A program made the position numbers and the translations under genes. Below are positions 1 through 7,873 of a stretch of DNA of 64,000 bases, piece by piece. The notes under the pieces are model-generated. The model was not told where the DNA came from. It did no database searches and was given only the letters and a program-made list of their open reading frames with translations. The stretch's first letter is position 1. Each line of letters begins with the position of its first letter. This stretch comes from Paenibacillus lupini (GTDB lineage: Bacteria > Bacillota > Bacilli > Paenibacillales > Paenibacillaceae): NCBI RefSeq assembly GCF_011761355.1, contig NZ_JAASRW010000007.1:124001-188000 (forward strand), written 5' to 3'.

Positions 1-46
1 AAAAAAGATCGCCTTGCAGGGATACTTCTCCCCTTAGACGATCTCT
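1..46 (-). terminator. Intrinsic terminator downstream of the RNase J gene
   Basis: On the minus strand AGATCG (46-41) can pair with CGATCT (12-7), with a further GGGG/CCC pairing inside, followed directly by a run of T at the window edge. It lies 12 bases after the RNase J stop codon. The T-run may continue outside the window. Confidence 0.7.
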
Positions 47-57
47 AAAATTTAGGA

Positions 58-1737
58 TTAGACTTCCATAATGATCGGAAGGATCATTGGACGGCGTCTG
101 GTTTGCTCATATAAGAAGCGGCCAAGTGCTTCCTTAACCTGTGTTTTGAGTGAAGCCCATTCATTCACTTTATCATGCATCAGTTTATTTAATGTTAAGG
201 TGACGATCTTGCTCGCCTCTTCCAATAGTCCTTCGGATTCCCGAACATATACAAATCCACGGGAGATAATATCCGGTCCAGATACGATTGACCCACCATC
301 CTGCTTACTTAAGGTTACGACAACCACAAGAATACCATCTTGTGATAAAAGCTTACGATCACGCAGCACGATATTGCCAACATCCCCAACACCAAGGCCA
401 TCAATCAGCACGTTGCCTGCTTGTACTTTTGCTCCTTTACGGCCAATTCCGCCTTGGAATTCAACCGTTTCACCATTCTCAATAACGAATATTTGATTCC
501 GTGGAATGCCCACATCTTCACCAAGCTGAGCGTGCTGCTTGAGCATGCGGTATTCACCATGAATAGGTATAAAATATTTCGGCTTTATTAAATTAAGCAT
601 CAGCTTTAATTCCTCTTGGCTTCCATGACCCGATACGTGAACACCAGATACAGAACCAGGACCATAAATGACATTAGCTCCAAGCCGGAACAACTCATCA
701 ACAGTTCTTCCTACATAACGTTCGTTCCCCGGAATCGGAGTTGCAGCAATAATGACTGTATCTCCTGGTAAAATGTCAACTTTGCGATGCGTTGAGCGCG
801 CCATACGTGTCAGAGCCGACATAGGCTCCCCTTGACTGCCCGTACACAAGATTACAACACGATCCGCTGCAAGCTTGTTTACTTCCTCTGGCTCTATGAG
901 CATGCCATCTGGAATGTGCAGATAGCCAAGATCAGAAGCGATTCCCACAACATTCACCATACTGCGCCCAACGACTGCTATATGACGATTAGTCGCAATT
1001 GCAGCATTGATCACTTGCTGAATGCGGTGGACATTCGAAGCGAATGTGGCCACTACAACACGTTGCATAGATTTATGAAAAATATCTTCCAGTTCTTCCC
1101 CTACATTTTTCTCCGAAGGAGTGTAGCCTGGACGTTCTGCATTTGTACTATCCGACAATAAAGCTAAAACGCCACGTTGACCAATCTCTGCCATCCGCTG
1201 CAGATCGGCATACTGGTCATTGACAGGAGTATAATCAAATTTAAAGTCACCAGTATGAACAATCGTGCCTTCCGGAGTATCCAGCGCAACACCTACCGAA
1301 TCCGGAATACTATGATTGGTCTTGAAGAAGCTTGCCTGGATCGAGCCTAATTGAACTTCAGAATCTGCTTGGATCAGAATACGCTTGGTCTCGCCAAGTA
1401 GGCCCGCTTCCTTCAGCTTTCCGTCGATTAATCCGAGTGTCAGCTTTGTTCCATACACAGGAACATTCAACTGTCTGAGTAAATACGACAAGCCGCCAAT
1501 ATGGTCTTCATGACCATGAGTAATGAGAATACCTCTTACCTTCTCGCGATTTTCTAACAAATAGGAAATATCCGGAATGACAATATCGATCCCGAGCATA
1601 TCCTCTTCCGGGAATTTAAGACCTGCGTCTACGACAACAATATCGTTCTCGTATTGAATGACATACATATTTTTCCCAATTTCGCCTACTCCGCCAAGGG
1701 CAAATACAAGTAATTTATCCTGATTTTTTTTCGACAA
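58..1737 (-). CDS. rnj: Ribonuclease J (metallo-beta-lactamase/beta-CASP)
   Basis: RNase J degrades and matures mRNA with 5'-3' exonuclease and endonuclease activities using two metal ions. The product (559 aa) has the metallo-beta-lactamase motif HGHEDH at residues 74-79, a HTGDFKFD motif, the beta-CASP SGHGSQEE segment and the family C-terminus ending in PIIMEV. I chose a TTG start at 1737 because AAGGAGGT lies 6-7 bases before it and the family homology begins there. An upstream in-frame ATG at 1800 would add 21 residues that encode the ribosome-binding site. The position after dapA matches B. subtilis rnjB, but the active site is intact as in RNase J1, so I do not assign J1 or J2. Confidence 0.95.
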   Translation of the reverse strand: MSKKNQDKLLVFALGGVGEIGKNMYVIQYENDIVVVDAGLKFPEEDMLGIDIVIPDISYLLENREKVRGILITHGHEDHIGGLSYLLRQLNVPVYGTKLTLGLIDGKLKEAGLLGETKRILIQADSEVQLGSIQASFFKTNHSIPDSVGVALDTPEGTIVHTGDFKFDYTPVNDQYADLQRMAEIGQRGVLALLSDSTNAERPGYTPSEKNVGEELEDIFHKSMQRVVVATFASNVHRIQQVINAAIATNRHIAVVGRSMVNVVGIASDLGYLHIPDGMLIEPEEVNKLAADRVVILCTGSQGEPMSALTRMARSTHRKVDILPGDTVIIAATPIPGNERYVGRTVDELFRLGANVIYGPGSVSGVHVSGHGSQEELKLMLNLIKPKYFIPIHGEYRMLKQHAQLGEDVGIPRNQIFVIENGETVEFQGGIGRKGAKVQAGNVLIDGLGVGDVGNIVLRDRKLLSQDGILVVVVTLSKQDGGSIVSGPDIISRGFVYVRESEGLLEEASKIVTLTLNKLMHDKVNEWASLKTQVKEALGRFLYEQTRRRPMILPIIMEV

Positions 1738-1824
1738 GTGCTTACCTCCTTCGAATGTACAACCATTCTCCGTTCCAGCCAATTGATGAAATTGAATCAT
1801 TTTCCGTCCGTTTCACTTGCATTC

Positions 1825-1854
1825 ATTATACATGAAGAAAAAGATGGAATACAA
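1825..1854 (-). promoter_or_regulatory. Sigma-A-type promoter of the RNase J gene
   Basis: On the minus strand TTGTAT (1854-1849) is followed after 18 bases by a perfect TATAAT (1830-1825). Transcription would start near 1818, about 80 bases before the chosen TTG start, and after the dapA terminator. RNase J therefore probably has its own transcript. Confidence 0.6.
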
Positions 1855-1885
1855 GGAAATACCTGATGCTTGTACAAACATAAAT

Positions 1886-1915
1886 AAGCAGGTCGGAGAT
1901 GATCTCCGCCTGCTT
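1886..1915 (-). terminator. Terminator hairpin after dapA
   Basis: AAGCAGG and CCTGCTT flank an inner CGGAGAT/ATCTCCG stem, making a long hairpin with one asymmetric base on each side. A T-rich tract (TTATTTATGTTTG) follows on the minus strand. It lies 27 bases past the dapA stop. Confidence 0.7.
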
Positions 1916-1941
1916 GAGTTATTTAGGTTGAAATGATGAAA

Positions 1942-2814
1942 TTAGACCAGTTTGCTAATAAAAGCTGCCTCAGCCTCAGTTACCGTTACGAGAGGAAGTC
2001 TTACACCACCAACCGGCATACCACGTAAGCCAAGCGCATATTTAACCGCAACAGGATTTGGTACAGGGTGAGGACATTCGAAGAGTCCTTTGAAGACCGG
2101 ATAGCATTCAGCATGCAGGCTTGCTGCTTGCTTTACATCGCCGCTCAAATACGATTCGATCAGCTTTTTCATCTTAGCACCAATAATATGGCTGGCTACG
2201 CTAACAATACCGTAACCACCAATTGCAAGTGTAGTAAGTGTTGCACTGTCATCGCCGCTGTATACTCTGAAGCTCTCAGGTGCAGCCGAAATAATCTGTG
2301 TCAGCTGCTCGAAAGAAGCGCAGTCCTTCGTCGCCACCACATTGTCCAGCTCTGCCAGACGAAGCGTGGTTTCAACCGAAATATTAATGCCTGTACGTCC
2401 AGGAACGTTATAGAGCATCACAGGTAATTTGGTAGACTCAGCGATTGCTTTGAAATGCTGATACAAGCCTTCTTGGTTTGGCTTATTGTAATATGGTGCA
2501 ACAAGAAGCACCCCATCTACTCCTGCATCTTCTGCTACCTTTGTCAGATGAATCGAATGAGCAGTGTTGTTGCTGCCAGTGCCAGCAATCACTTTGCAGC
2601 GGCCTGCTGCGTGCTCAACGACAAAACGGAACAACTCCGCTTTCTCATCTTCTTCCAAGGTTGGAGATTCTCCAGTCGTACCGGATACAACAAGCGAATC
2701 GCTTTGCTGTTCTTCAATCAAATAATCGATCAAACGTCTGGTCGTGTCCCAGTCAATTTGACCATTCTCATCAAAAGGCGTGACCATTGCAGTGATTAAT
2801 CTACCAAATTCCAT
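1942..2814 (-). CDS. dapA: 4-Hydroxy-tetrahydrodipicolinate synthase
   Basis: DapA condenses pyruvate with aspartate semialdehyde, the first committed step toward diaminopimelate, lysine and, in sporulating cells, dipicolinate. The 290-aa protein is a TIM-barrel aldolase of normal family length. Expected catalytic residues are visible: Schiff-base Lys163 in ATKDC, Tyr135 in MLYNVPG and Thr47 in SGTTGES. The ATG follows AGGAGGTCATAACA. It lies downstream of dapG with a 58-base gap that holds two overlapping palindromes. A strong terminator follows. Confidence 0.97.
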   Translation of the reverse strand: MEFGRLITAMVTPFDENGQIDWDTTRRLIDYLIEEQQSDSLVVSGTTGESPTLEEDEKAELFRFVVEHAAGRCKVIAGTGSNNTAHSIHLTKVAEDAGVDGVLLVAPYYNKPNQEGLYQHFKAIAESTKLPVMLYNVPGRTGINISVETTLRLAELDNVVATKDCASFEQLTQIISAAPESFRVYSGDDSATLTTLAIGGYGIVSVASHIIGAKMKKLIESYLSGDVKQAASLHAECYPVFKGLFECPHPVPNPVAVKYALGLRGMPVGGVRLPLVTVTEAEAAFISKLV

Positions 2815-2830
2815 TGTTATGACCTCCTGA

Positions 2831-2870
2831 AAAGTTTACGGAGTAAACTTACTCCGCAAGCATTAACTTA
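2831..2870 (-). repeat. Palindromic leader repeat upstream of dapA
   Basis: Two palindromes share bases, so only one can form: AAGTTTAC/GTAAACTT (2832-2839 with 2843-2850) and CGGAGTAA/TTACTCCG (2839-2846 with 2849-2856). The element ends three bases from the dapA ribosome-binding site. Read in mRNA sense it aligns with the 41-bp repeats before pnp: both contain TTTAAGT, ATGCTT, a G(A/G)AGTAAG block and a hairpin before CTTTT and AGGAGG. Confidence 0.6.
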
Positions 2871-2872
2871 AA

Positions 2873-4075
2873 CTATATATGAAGCTCGAACTTCGTATGA
2901 AGAGCTCTTACCGCTGTGACCATATCCTCTGCTCTCACCAACACCCATATCGTTGTATTGGAGTCTGCGGACTGCATGATCGTAATCCCTTCCTCTGTCA
3001 GTGCTTCAACGATTCGGGCCATGACACCTGGTACACCGTTCATCCCTCCGCCGATAACGGAGACTTTCGCACAGCCTCGGATAGCTAGCGGATCATATCC
3101 GCAATCTTGAAGGACGGAAACAGCTCGTTCGGCATCATGATCAAATACGGTATATACAGCACCACTTGGCGTTACATTAATGAAATCGACACTAATATGA
3201 TGCCTAGCCATTGTCTGGAATACCTGCAGCTGCACATCGTTTCTGCCCTCAATGGCTTTCACCGATATTTGGGTAACCCCAGATACATGTGCAATTCCTG
3301 TCGCCTGACGATCCGACACAGGAGTCAGAACCGCATCGGAGACAAGTGTACCTTCATCCATCGAAAACGTAGATCTCACACGAACCGGTATCCGGGCTTG
3401 TTGTGCGATTTCAACTGCACGAGGATGAATAACTTTAGCCCCTTGCCTTGCCATATTGCATATTTCAGCGTAGCTGACAATCTGCAGTGGCTTTGCATTT
3501 TCTACAATACGCGGGTCTGCGGTCAGTATACCATTAACATCGGTATAAATATCAACCATCTCTGCACGAAGGGCGGCACCTAATGCGGTAGCCGATGTAT
3601 CACTTCCGCCTCGTCCAAGAGTAGTCATATCGCCATTCTCTGTACTGCCTTGAAAACCTGTCACAATAACGACCTTGCCATCCCTTAATTGGTGCAAAAC
3701 TTTCTCAGGACGAAGCTCTTTAATACGAGCATGGCCATATTGATCATCTGTAACAATTCCTGCTTGGCCGCCGTTTAACACGACGGATGGTATTCCTTCA
3801 GAGCAAAGTAAACTGCACAAAGCTGCGGCTGAAATAATTTCCCCGCAGCCGAGCAGCATATCCCGCTCTCGCGGCGGCAGCTTATCGCCGTTGTTACGAA
3901 TGAGTTGCAGCAAAGTATCCGTAGCATACGGATCACCTGTGCGTCCCATAGCCGATACAACGACCACAACGCTGTAGCCATTTGCGAGCTCTCTTGCAAT
4001 ATGTTGAAGACAAAAGCTTCTAGCATGATCGGTCGAAAGTGAAGTGCCCCCGAATTTTTGTACCAGGATGCGCAT
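2873..4075 (-). CDS. dapG: Aspartate kinase (DapG type, aspartokinase I)
   Basis: Phosphorylates aspartate, the entry to the lysine, threonine, methionine and diaminopimelate pathways. The 400-aa protein has the amino-acid-kinase N-terminus KFGGTSL at residues 7-13, a TLGRGGSDT nucleotide/substrate segment, and two C-terminal ACT domains (about 262-330 and 335-395) for effector binding. In B. subtilis the DapG enzyme at this locus is inhibited by meso-diaminopimelate; the same regulation here is inferred from synteny. The ATG follows GGAGGAAAGACAGTA. A 203-bp gap separates it from dpaB, where asd would be expected in Bacillus. Confidence 0.95.
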   Translation of the reverse strand: MRILVQKFGGTSLSTDHARSFCLQHIARELANGYSVVVVVSAMGRTGDPYATDTLLQLIRNNGDKLPPRERDMLLGCGEIISAAALCSLLCSEGIPSVVLNGGQAGIVTDDQYGHARIKELRPEKVLHQLRDGKVVIVTGFQGSTENGDMTTLGRGGSDTSATALGAALRAEMVDIYTDVNGILTADPRIVENAKPLQIVSYAEICNMARQGAKVIHPRAVEIAQQARIPVRVRSTFSMDEGTLVSDAVLTPVSDRQATGIAHVSGVTQISVKAIEGRNDVQLQVFQTMARHHISVDFINVTPSGAVYTVFDHDAERAVSVLQDCGYDPLAIRGCAKVSVIGGGMNGVPGVMARIVEALTEEGITIMQSADSNTTIWVLVRAEDMVTAVRALHTKFELHI

Positions 4076-4278
4076 TACTGTCTTTCCTCCGTTACCGATG
4101 CAAAGATGTCTTCTCTAAGGCATCTTCCAGATCGTAGTTGTTTTGTACTGCAAGGTAATTAGGGATTATCAATAGATGGAAAAACAAGCGGCATATAAGG
4201 TCCATAAAGCCCCGGCGAAATCACCAGTTCCTTACTTCCATCGCCGCCTGCTTGAATGATAAACCATATAAGGGCTTC

Positions 4279-4872
4279 TTAGTAATTAAATCGCTCAATC
4301 AATAACGGCTGCAGTTGTTTCCCTTGCAATGCTGCTTCACATGTTTCCAGAGCCAGATCCATTCTCGCAACAAGCGAGTTTGGCTTTTGAACCGGGTTAT
4401 CTTGGCCAAATGGCACAAAATAAATATGTTTAGCTGCCAACAGTTTTGCAATATTAGCAGCGTTCAACCCGAGACCATCATTTGTAGAAATGGCGAGTAC
4501 GACAGGTCTTAAATTACGCATTTGGGCTTTCGCCGCCATGAGTACAGCACTATCGGTGATCGCGTTAGCAAGTCTGCTAGTTGTGCTTCCCGTACATGGC
4601 GCAATCAGAAGCACATCAATCAGCTTCGATGGCCCAAGCGGCTCAGCATCTACAATTGTGTGAATAATATCGTTGCCGGTAATCGCCTTAAGCTGCGTCT
4701 GCCAGTCTGCCGACTTTCCAAATCGCGTATCAGTTGTCATAATCGTGTTCGACACGATAGGCACAACATTCGCACCAGCGTCTACAAACCGTTGAATTTG
4801 CGGCATAATCTCCGCCAATGTACAGTGCGAGCCAGACAACGCATACCCGACTGTTTTCCCCGTCCAATCCAT
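4279..4872 (-). CDS. dpaB: Dipicolinate synthase subunit B
   Basis: Flavoprotein-like subunit of dipicolinate synthase (SpoVFB), which makes the spore-core solute dipicolinic acid in the mother cell. The 197-aa protein starts MDWTGKTVGYALSGSHC, matching SpoVFB, and carries the conserved PLGPSKLIDVLLIAPCTGS and FGQDNPVQKPNS segments. The ATG at 4872 overlaps the dpaA stop by one base (TAATG), which indicates translational coupling. A longer frame back to 4923 lies inside dpaA and is unlikely. After the TAA stop the same frame stays open for 39 more codons; I do not annotate that part. Confidence 0.95.
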   Translation of the reverse strand: MDWTGKTVGYALSGSHCTLAEIMPQIQRFVDAGANVVPIVSNTIMTTDTRFGKSADWQTQLKAITGNDIIHTIVDAEPLGPSKLIDVLLIAPCTGSTTSRLANAITDSAVLMAAKAQMRNLRPVVLAISTNDGLGLNAANIAKLLAAKHIYFVPFGQDNPVQKPNSLVARMDLALETCEAALQGKQLQPLLIERFNY

Positions 4873-5768
4873 TACCCATTCCCCCGCTTTATCGAATCGT
4901 CCGTAATCAACTGTGTCAAGCATTCCGCTATGATTCGTCCAGCTGTTTTGGGTGCGACGATACCGGGAAGTCCGGGCGCGAGAATCGCTTTAATGCCTCT
5001 CTTCTCAGCAAAGCGGAAATCTGTTCCGCCTGGCTTCGTTGCAAGGTCAATAATAACGGTTCGCGAGGGCAAATTTGCTATAATTTGCGCTGTGACTATC
5101 ATAGTCGGAATTGTATTAAAAAGCAAGTCAATATTACCCGTATTTTGGAGTAGTTGACTTGTGTAAAATGGCACAAAACCCATCTCAGCAGCCCTTGCAA
5201 AATGCTCGCTCCGCCTTACTCCCACAAGCACTTTTGCTCCTAAGTTAAGAAGCGTGCGTGCCATCGTAAAGCCAGTTCGCCCAAAGCCTAGAACCATACA
5301 TGTAGAACCATGTATCGTAATGTCGGTGTTCTGAATGGCCATCATAACGGCGCCTTCTGCAGTAGGTATCGCATTATAAATCGCTACATCATCCCGATCA
5401 AACAGTTCGACGAGACCAATCTGATGCTGCGCACAAAGTTCCCGCAAATAAGGCTTTGCCATTCCAGCATATACTTTGCAATGCTTCGGAAGTTTTACAA
5501 TATGTTGATCAAGCAGCTGCATTTGCCGATCACTAAATACAGCATGAATAAACCCATTATCGTCCGTCCCCACTGCCGGCAGCAGCAATGCGTCAACGTC
5601 AGTAAATAAGCTATCGTCAAATTCTGCGTGCACCGCCCCGTCAAGGGAGGAATGCAGTCCGTCAAAGCCGGACACCGTTACAGTCGCATCCAATTCGGTT
5701 AATTTGCGAATAACCTCAAGCTGTCTTGCATCGCCTCCTAGCAGCAGTATTCGAACGCCTGTTAGCAT
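4872..5768 (-). CDS. dpaA: Dipicolinate synthase subunit A
   Basis: NAD(P)-binding subunit of dipicolinate synthase (SpoVFA). It works with DpaB to oxidise the DapA-derived intermediate to dipicolinate in the sporulating mother cell. The 298-aa protein begins MLTGVRILLLGGDARQLE, nearly identical in pattern to B. subtilis SpoVFA, and has a Rossmann GFGRTG at 161-166 and the conserved APGLPGIVAPKTAG near the C-terminus. The ATG follows AAAGGAGTGAAGCCTAT. It is separated from dut by a terminator and a possible sigma-K promoter, consistent with independent sporulation control. Confidence 0.96.
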   Translation of the reverse strand: MLTGVRILLLGGDARQLEVIRKLTELDATVTVSGFDGLHSSLDGAVHAEFDDSLFTDVDALLLPAVGTDDNGFIHAVFSDRQMQLLDQHIVKLPKHCKVYAGMAKPYLRELCAQHQIGLVELFDRDDVAIYNAIPTAEGAVMMAIQNTDITIHGSTCMVLGFGRTGFTMARTLLNLGAKVLVGVRRSEHFARAAEMGFVPFYTSQLLQNTGNIDLLFNTIPTMIVTAQIIANLPSRTVIIDLATKPGGTDFRFAEKRGIKAILAPGLPGIVAPKTAGRIIAECLTQLITDDSIKRGNG

Positions 5769-5804
5769 ATAGGCTTCACTCCTTTCTGCGCACTAGTTAT
5801 AGAC

Positions 5805-5832
5805 CATCTTATGCCCTGTGCCCAGAATGGTG
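5805..5832 (-). promoter_or_regulatory. Possible sigma-K promoter of dpaAB
   Basis: On the minus strand CACC (5832-5829) is followed after 15 bases by CATAAGATG (5813-5805), similar to the sigma-K pattern of an AC core about 16 bases before CATAnnnTA. The final A of the -10 consensus is missing. SpoVF is a sigma-K target in B. subtilis, which is the main reason to record this weak match. Confidence 0.35.
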
Positions 5833-5853
5833 AAAACCAATATTTTGGAACGC

Positions 5854-5893
5854 AAAAAAGCGCCAAAACCATTACTTTGGTTTTGACGCTTTT
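5854..5893 (-). terminator. Terminator between dut and dpaA
   Basis: A 15-bp stem with one mismatch (5856-5870 with 5879-5893, core CAAAACC/GGTTTTG) is followed on the minus strand by TTTTTT. It should stop transcription from the pnp-side genes through dut, and isolates dpaAB. The symmetric A/T flanks could let it act in both directions. Confidence 0.8.
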
Positions 5894-5915
5894 ATTGTCT
5901 TTTGGAAATTGGCCA

Positions 5916-6048
5916 GGTGACAGGGACGGGGTATCTCCTTCCGGCCGCTGTTGTCTGACAATTGCTTGAATCAACGTTTAGAAGTTGCAATGGTCAGACA
6001 AAGGAGGGCGTTACACCCCTACAGGAGATACCCCTTACCCTTTACACC
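5916..6048. repeat. REP-like palindromic element
   Basis: A 133-bp imperfect palindrome. The outer arms share GGTG, GGG and a perfect GGGGTATCTCCT/AGGAGATACCCC (5928-5939 with 6023-6034). The inner arms pair TTGTCTGAC-ATTGC with GCAAT-GTCAGACAA (5951-5965 with 5987-6001, one mismatch) around a 21-base loop. The end sequence GGTGACAGGGACGGGG resembles, from memory, REP-type repeats associated with Y1 (RAYT) transposases in Bacilli and Clostridia. No transposase is nearby. It fills most of the 303-bp gap between dut and dpaA. Confidence 0.6.
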
Positions 6049-6071
6049 ACAAGCTTCCAAATGAAGACCAA

Positions 6072-6515
6072 CTACACGCCGGTATGCCCGAAGCCGCCTG
6101 CGCCGCGAACCGTATCCGGCAGCTCGTCAGCTTCTTCAATAGTAATTTCCGGAAGCTGCTGGATCACCATCTGAGCAATCCGCTCGCCGCGATTGATTGT
6201 AAATGGCTCTTGCCCATGATTAATAAGCAGTACCTTCACTTCGCCGCGGTAATCCGCATCTATGGTGCCTGGTGAATTCAGGCATGTAATCCCATGCTTG
6301 AATGCCAGCCCGCTTCTAGGTCGTACCTGAGCTTCAACTTGCGGTGGCATAGCCATTGCAAGTCCAGTAGAAATTAATTTGCGTTCACCTGGTGCAAGCA
6401 CAACTGGCTCGCTTACCGCTGCTTGCAGATCAAAGCCTGCTGCCCATTCGGACATTTTACTCGGCAATGCTATATCTTCGTTACCTTCCAGGCGTTTAAA
6501 TAGAATTTGAAACAA
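6072..6515 (-). CDS. dut: dUTP diphosphatase
   Basis: Hydrolyses dUTP to dUMP and pyrophosphate, keeping uracil out of DNA and supplying thymidylate synthesis. The 147-aa trimeric-type dUTPase shows all five motifs in order: AAGFDLQA, RPRSGLAFKHG, GTIDADYRGEVKV, RGERIAQMVI and the C-terminal RGAGGFGHTG. I chose a TTG start at 6515 because GGGAGGGACCGTT precedes it; an upstream TTG at 6575 would add 20 residues lying wholly inside the peptidase gene. The chosen start still overlaps the end of the upstream M16 peptidase gene by 20 bases. Confidence 0.94.
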   Translation of the reverse strand: MFQILFKRLEGNEDIALPSKMSEWAAGFDLQAAVSEPVVLAPGERKLISTGLAMAMPPQVEAQVRPRSGLAFKHGITCLNSPGTIDADYRGEVKVLLINHGQEPFTINRGERIAQMVIQQLPEITIEEADELPDTVRGAGGFGHTGV

Positions 6516-7761
6516 AACGGTCCCTCCCGATCTGTGCTGCAGTTTTATCGTTTGTTCCAACCATTGCAACGGCAAATGGGACAGACAACAGACGTTCTGT
6601 TACTTCACGTACATCCTTCATTGTAACATTATCGATACGTTGCAGCATTTCATCTAATGTAAAGTGACGTCCAATCATCAGCTCGTTTTTGCCTAGACGG
6701 TTCATTCGGCTGCTTGTGCTTTCCAGACTTAGAATCAAGCTGCCTTTCAACTGCTCTTTGCCGCGGTGAAGCTCTTCATCGCTAAGGCCTTTCACCGCAA
6801 GCTCTTCCATCTGAGCAAGAGTCAGATCCAGTACCTCTTTCGTTTGCTTAGGAGCAGTACCGGCGTACAGGGTAAACAAGCCGCTGTCTGCATACGAAGT
6901 GTGGTAGGAATAAACGGAATAAGCAAGTCCCCGCTTTTCGCGAATTTCCTGGAACAGACGAGAGCTCATGCCTCCGCCAAGCGCGTTGTTTAACAAAATC
7001 ATAGCATACAGCTGCGGATCCGAGTTCGAGCAGCCAGGGAACGACAAACAAATGTGATTTTGCTCTGTCTTTTTCTTAAAGAATACATAATCGCCGTGGA
7101 ACTTCGGAACTTCGATCAAACTGCTCTGTCCTTTGTTCTGGAAACGGCCAAAATATTTCTCAAGCAGTTCAAGAAGCTTGCCTTCCTCAACATTGCCTGC
7201 CACGCTGATAACCGTGTTTTCAAGTGTATATGTATCATTCATATAACCGCGGAGCGAATCAGAATTCATCGCTGTAAGACGTTCTTCAAGCCCCAGAATC
7301 GAGTAAGCAAGCGGATGATCACCATACGCAGCACGGGACGATTCATCATGTACTTTGTCATCCGGAGTATCTTCGTACATCGAGATTTCTTCAAGGATAA
7401 CATTTTTCTCCTTGGCCAGCTCTTCTGCATCAAGCTTCGACTCAAAGAACATATCCGCCAAGGCGTCTACTGCGATCGGCAGATGCTCATCAAGCACCTT
7501 TGCAAAATAACAAGTGTACTCCTTGGATGTAAATGCATTCACATTGCCGCCAATTCCATCAAATAGATCAGCAATATCTTTGGCTGTACGACCATTTGTT
7601 CCTTTGAACAACATGTGCTCGACAAAATGAGAAATACCGTTGTTCTCGGGTGTTTCATTCCGTGAACCTGTTTTTACCCATATGCCGAAGGATACCGACC
7701 GGAAAGTTGGCAGATATTCCACAACGACGCGGAGGCCATTGCTAAGCGTATATTTATTCAC
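6496..7761 (-). CDS. ymxG: M16 family zinc peptidase (YmxG/MlpA-like)
   Basis: Processing-peptidase-like zinc metalloprotease. The 421-aa protein has the inverted zinc motif HFVEH at residues 45-49 and a downstream ILEEISMYED segment supplying the distal glutamate. The two-domain M16 length is normal. The neighbours ylxY, dut and dpaA match the B. subtilis ymxG region. Its substrate is not established here; family members degrade peptides, and B. subtilis MlpA has been linked to exoenzyme regulation. The ATG follows AAGGAGGATACGA. The 112-bp leader contains a palindrome related to the pnp leader repeats. Confidence 0.9.
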   Translation of the reverse strand: MNKYTLSNGLRVVVEYLPTFRSVSFGIWVKTGSRNETPENNGISHFVEHMLFKGTNGRTAKDIADLFDGIGGNVNAFTSKEYTCYFAKVLDEHLPIAVDALADMFFESKLDAEELAKEKNVILEEISMYEDTPDDKVHDESSRAAYGDHPLAYSILGLEERLTAMNSDSLRGYMNDTYTLENTVISVAGNVEEGKLLELLEKYFGRFQNKGQSSLIEVPKFHGDYVFFKKKTEQNHICLSFPGCSNSDPQLYAMILLNNALGGGMSSRLFQEIREKRGLAYSVYSYHTSYADSGLFTLYAGTAPKQTKEVLDLTLAQMEELAVKGLSDEELHRGKEQLKGSLILSLESTSSRMNRLGKNELMIGRHFTLDEMLQRIDNVTMKDVREVTERLLSVPFAVAMVGTNDKTAAQIGRDRFVSNSI

Positions 7762-7821
7762 TTCGTATCCTCCTTAAATGAATTGCTACACAAAAAGGTA
7801 AATTATTAACCGTTTGTGGTG

Positions 7822-7855
7822 ATTCATGCTACGTAAGCATGGTCTAAACATGAAT
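7822..7855 (-). repeat. Palindromic repeat in the ymxG leader
   Basis: ATTCATG (7822-7828) is complementary to CATGAAT (7849-7855), and CATGCT/AGCATG forms a competing inner hairpin. In mRNA sense the core CATGCTTACGTAGCATGAAT differs by one base from the third 41-bp repeat before pnp (CATGCTTACGAAGCATGAAT). Confidence 0.5.
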
Positions 7856-7873
7856 GATTTCACTATAACAAAT

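Noticed and set aside
3775..4026. 83-codon minus-strand frame inside dapG
   Set aside because: Out-of-frame shadow of the aspartate kinase gene with no start signal.
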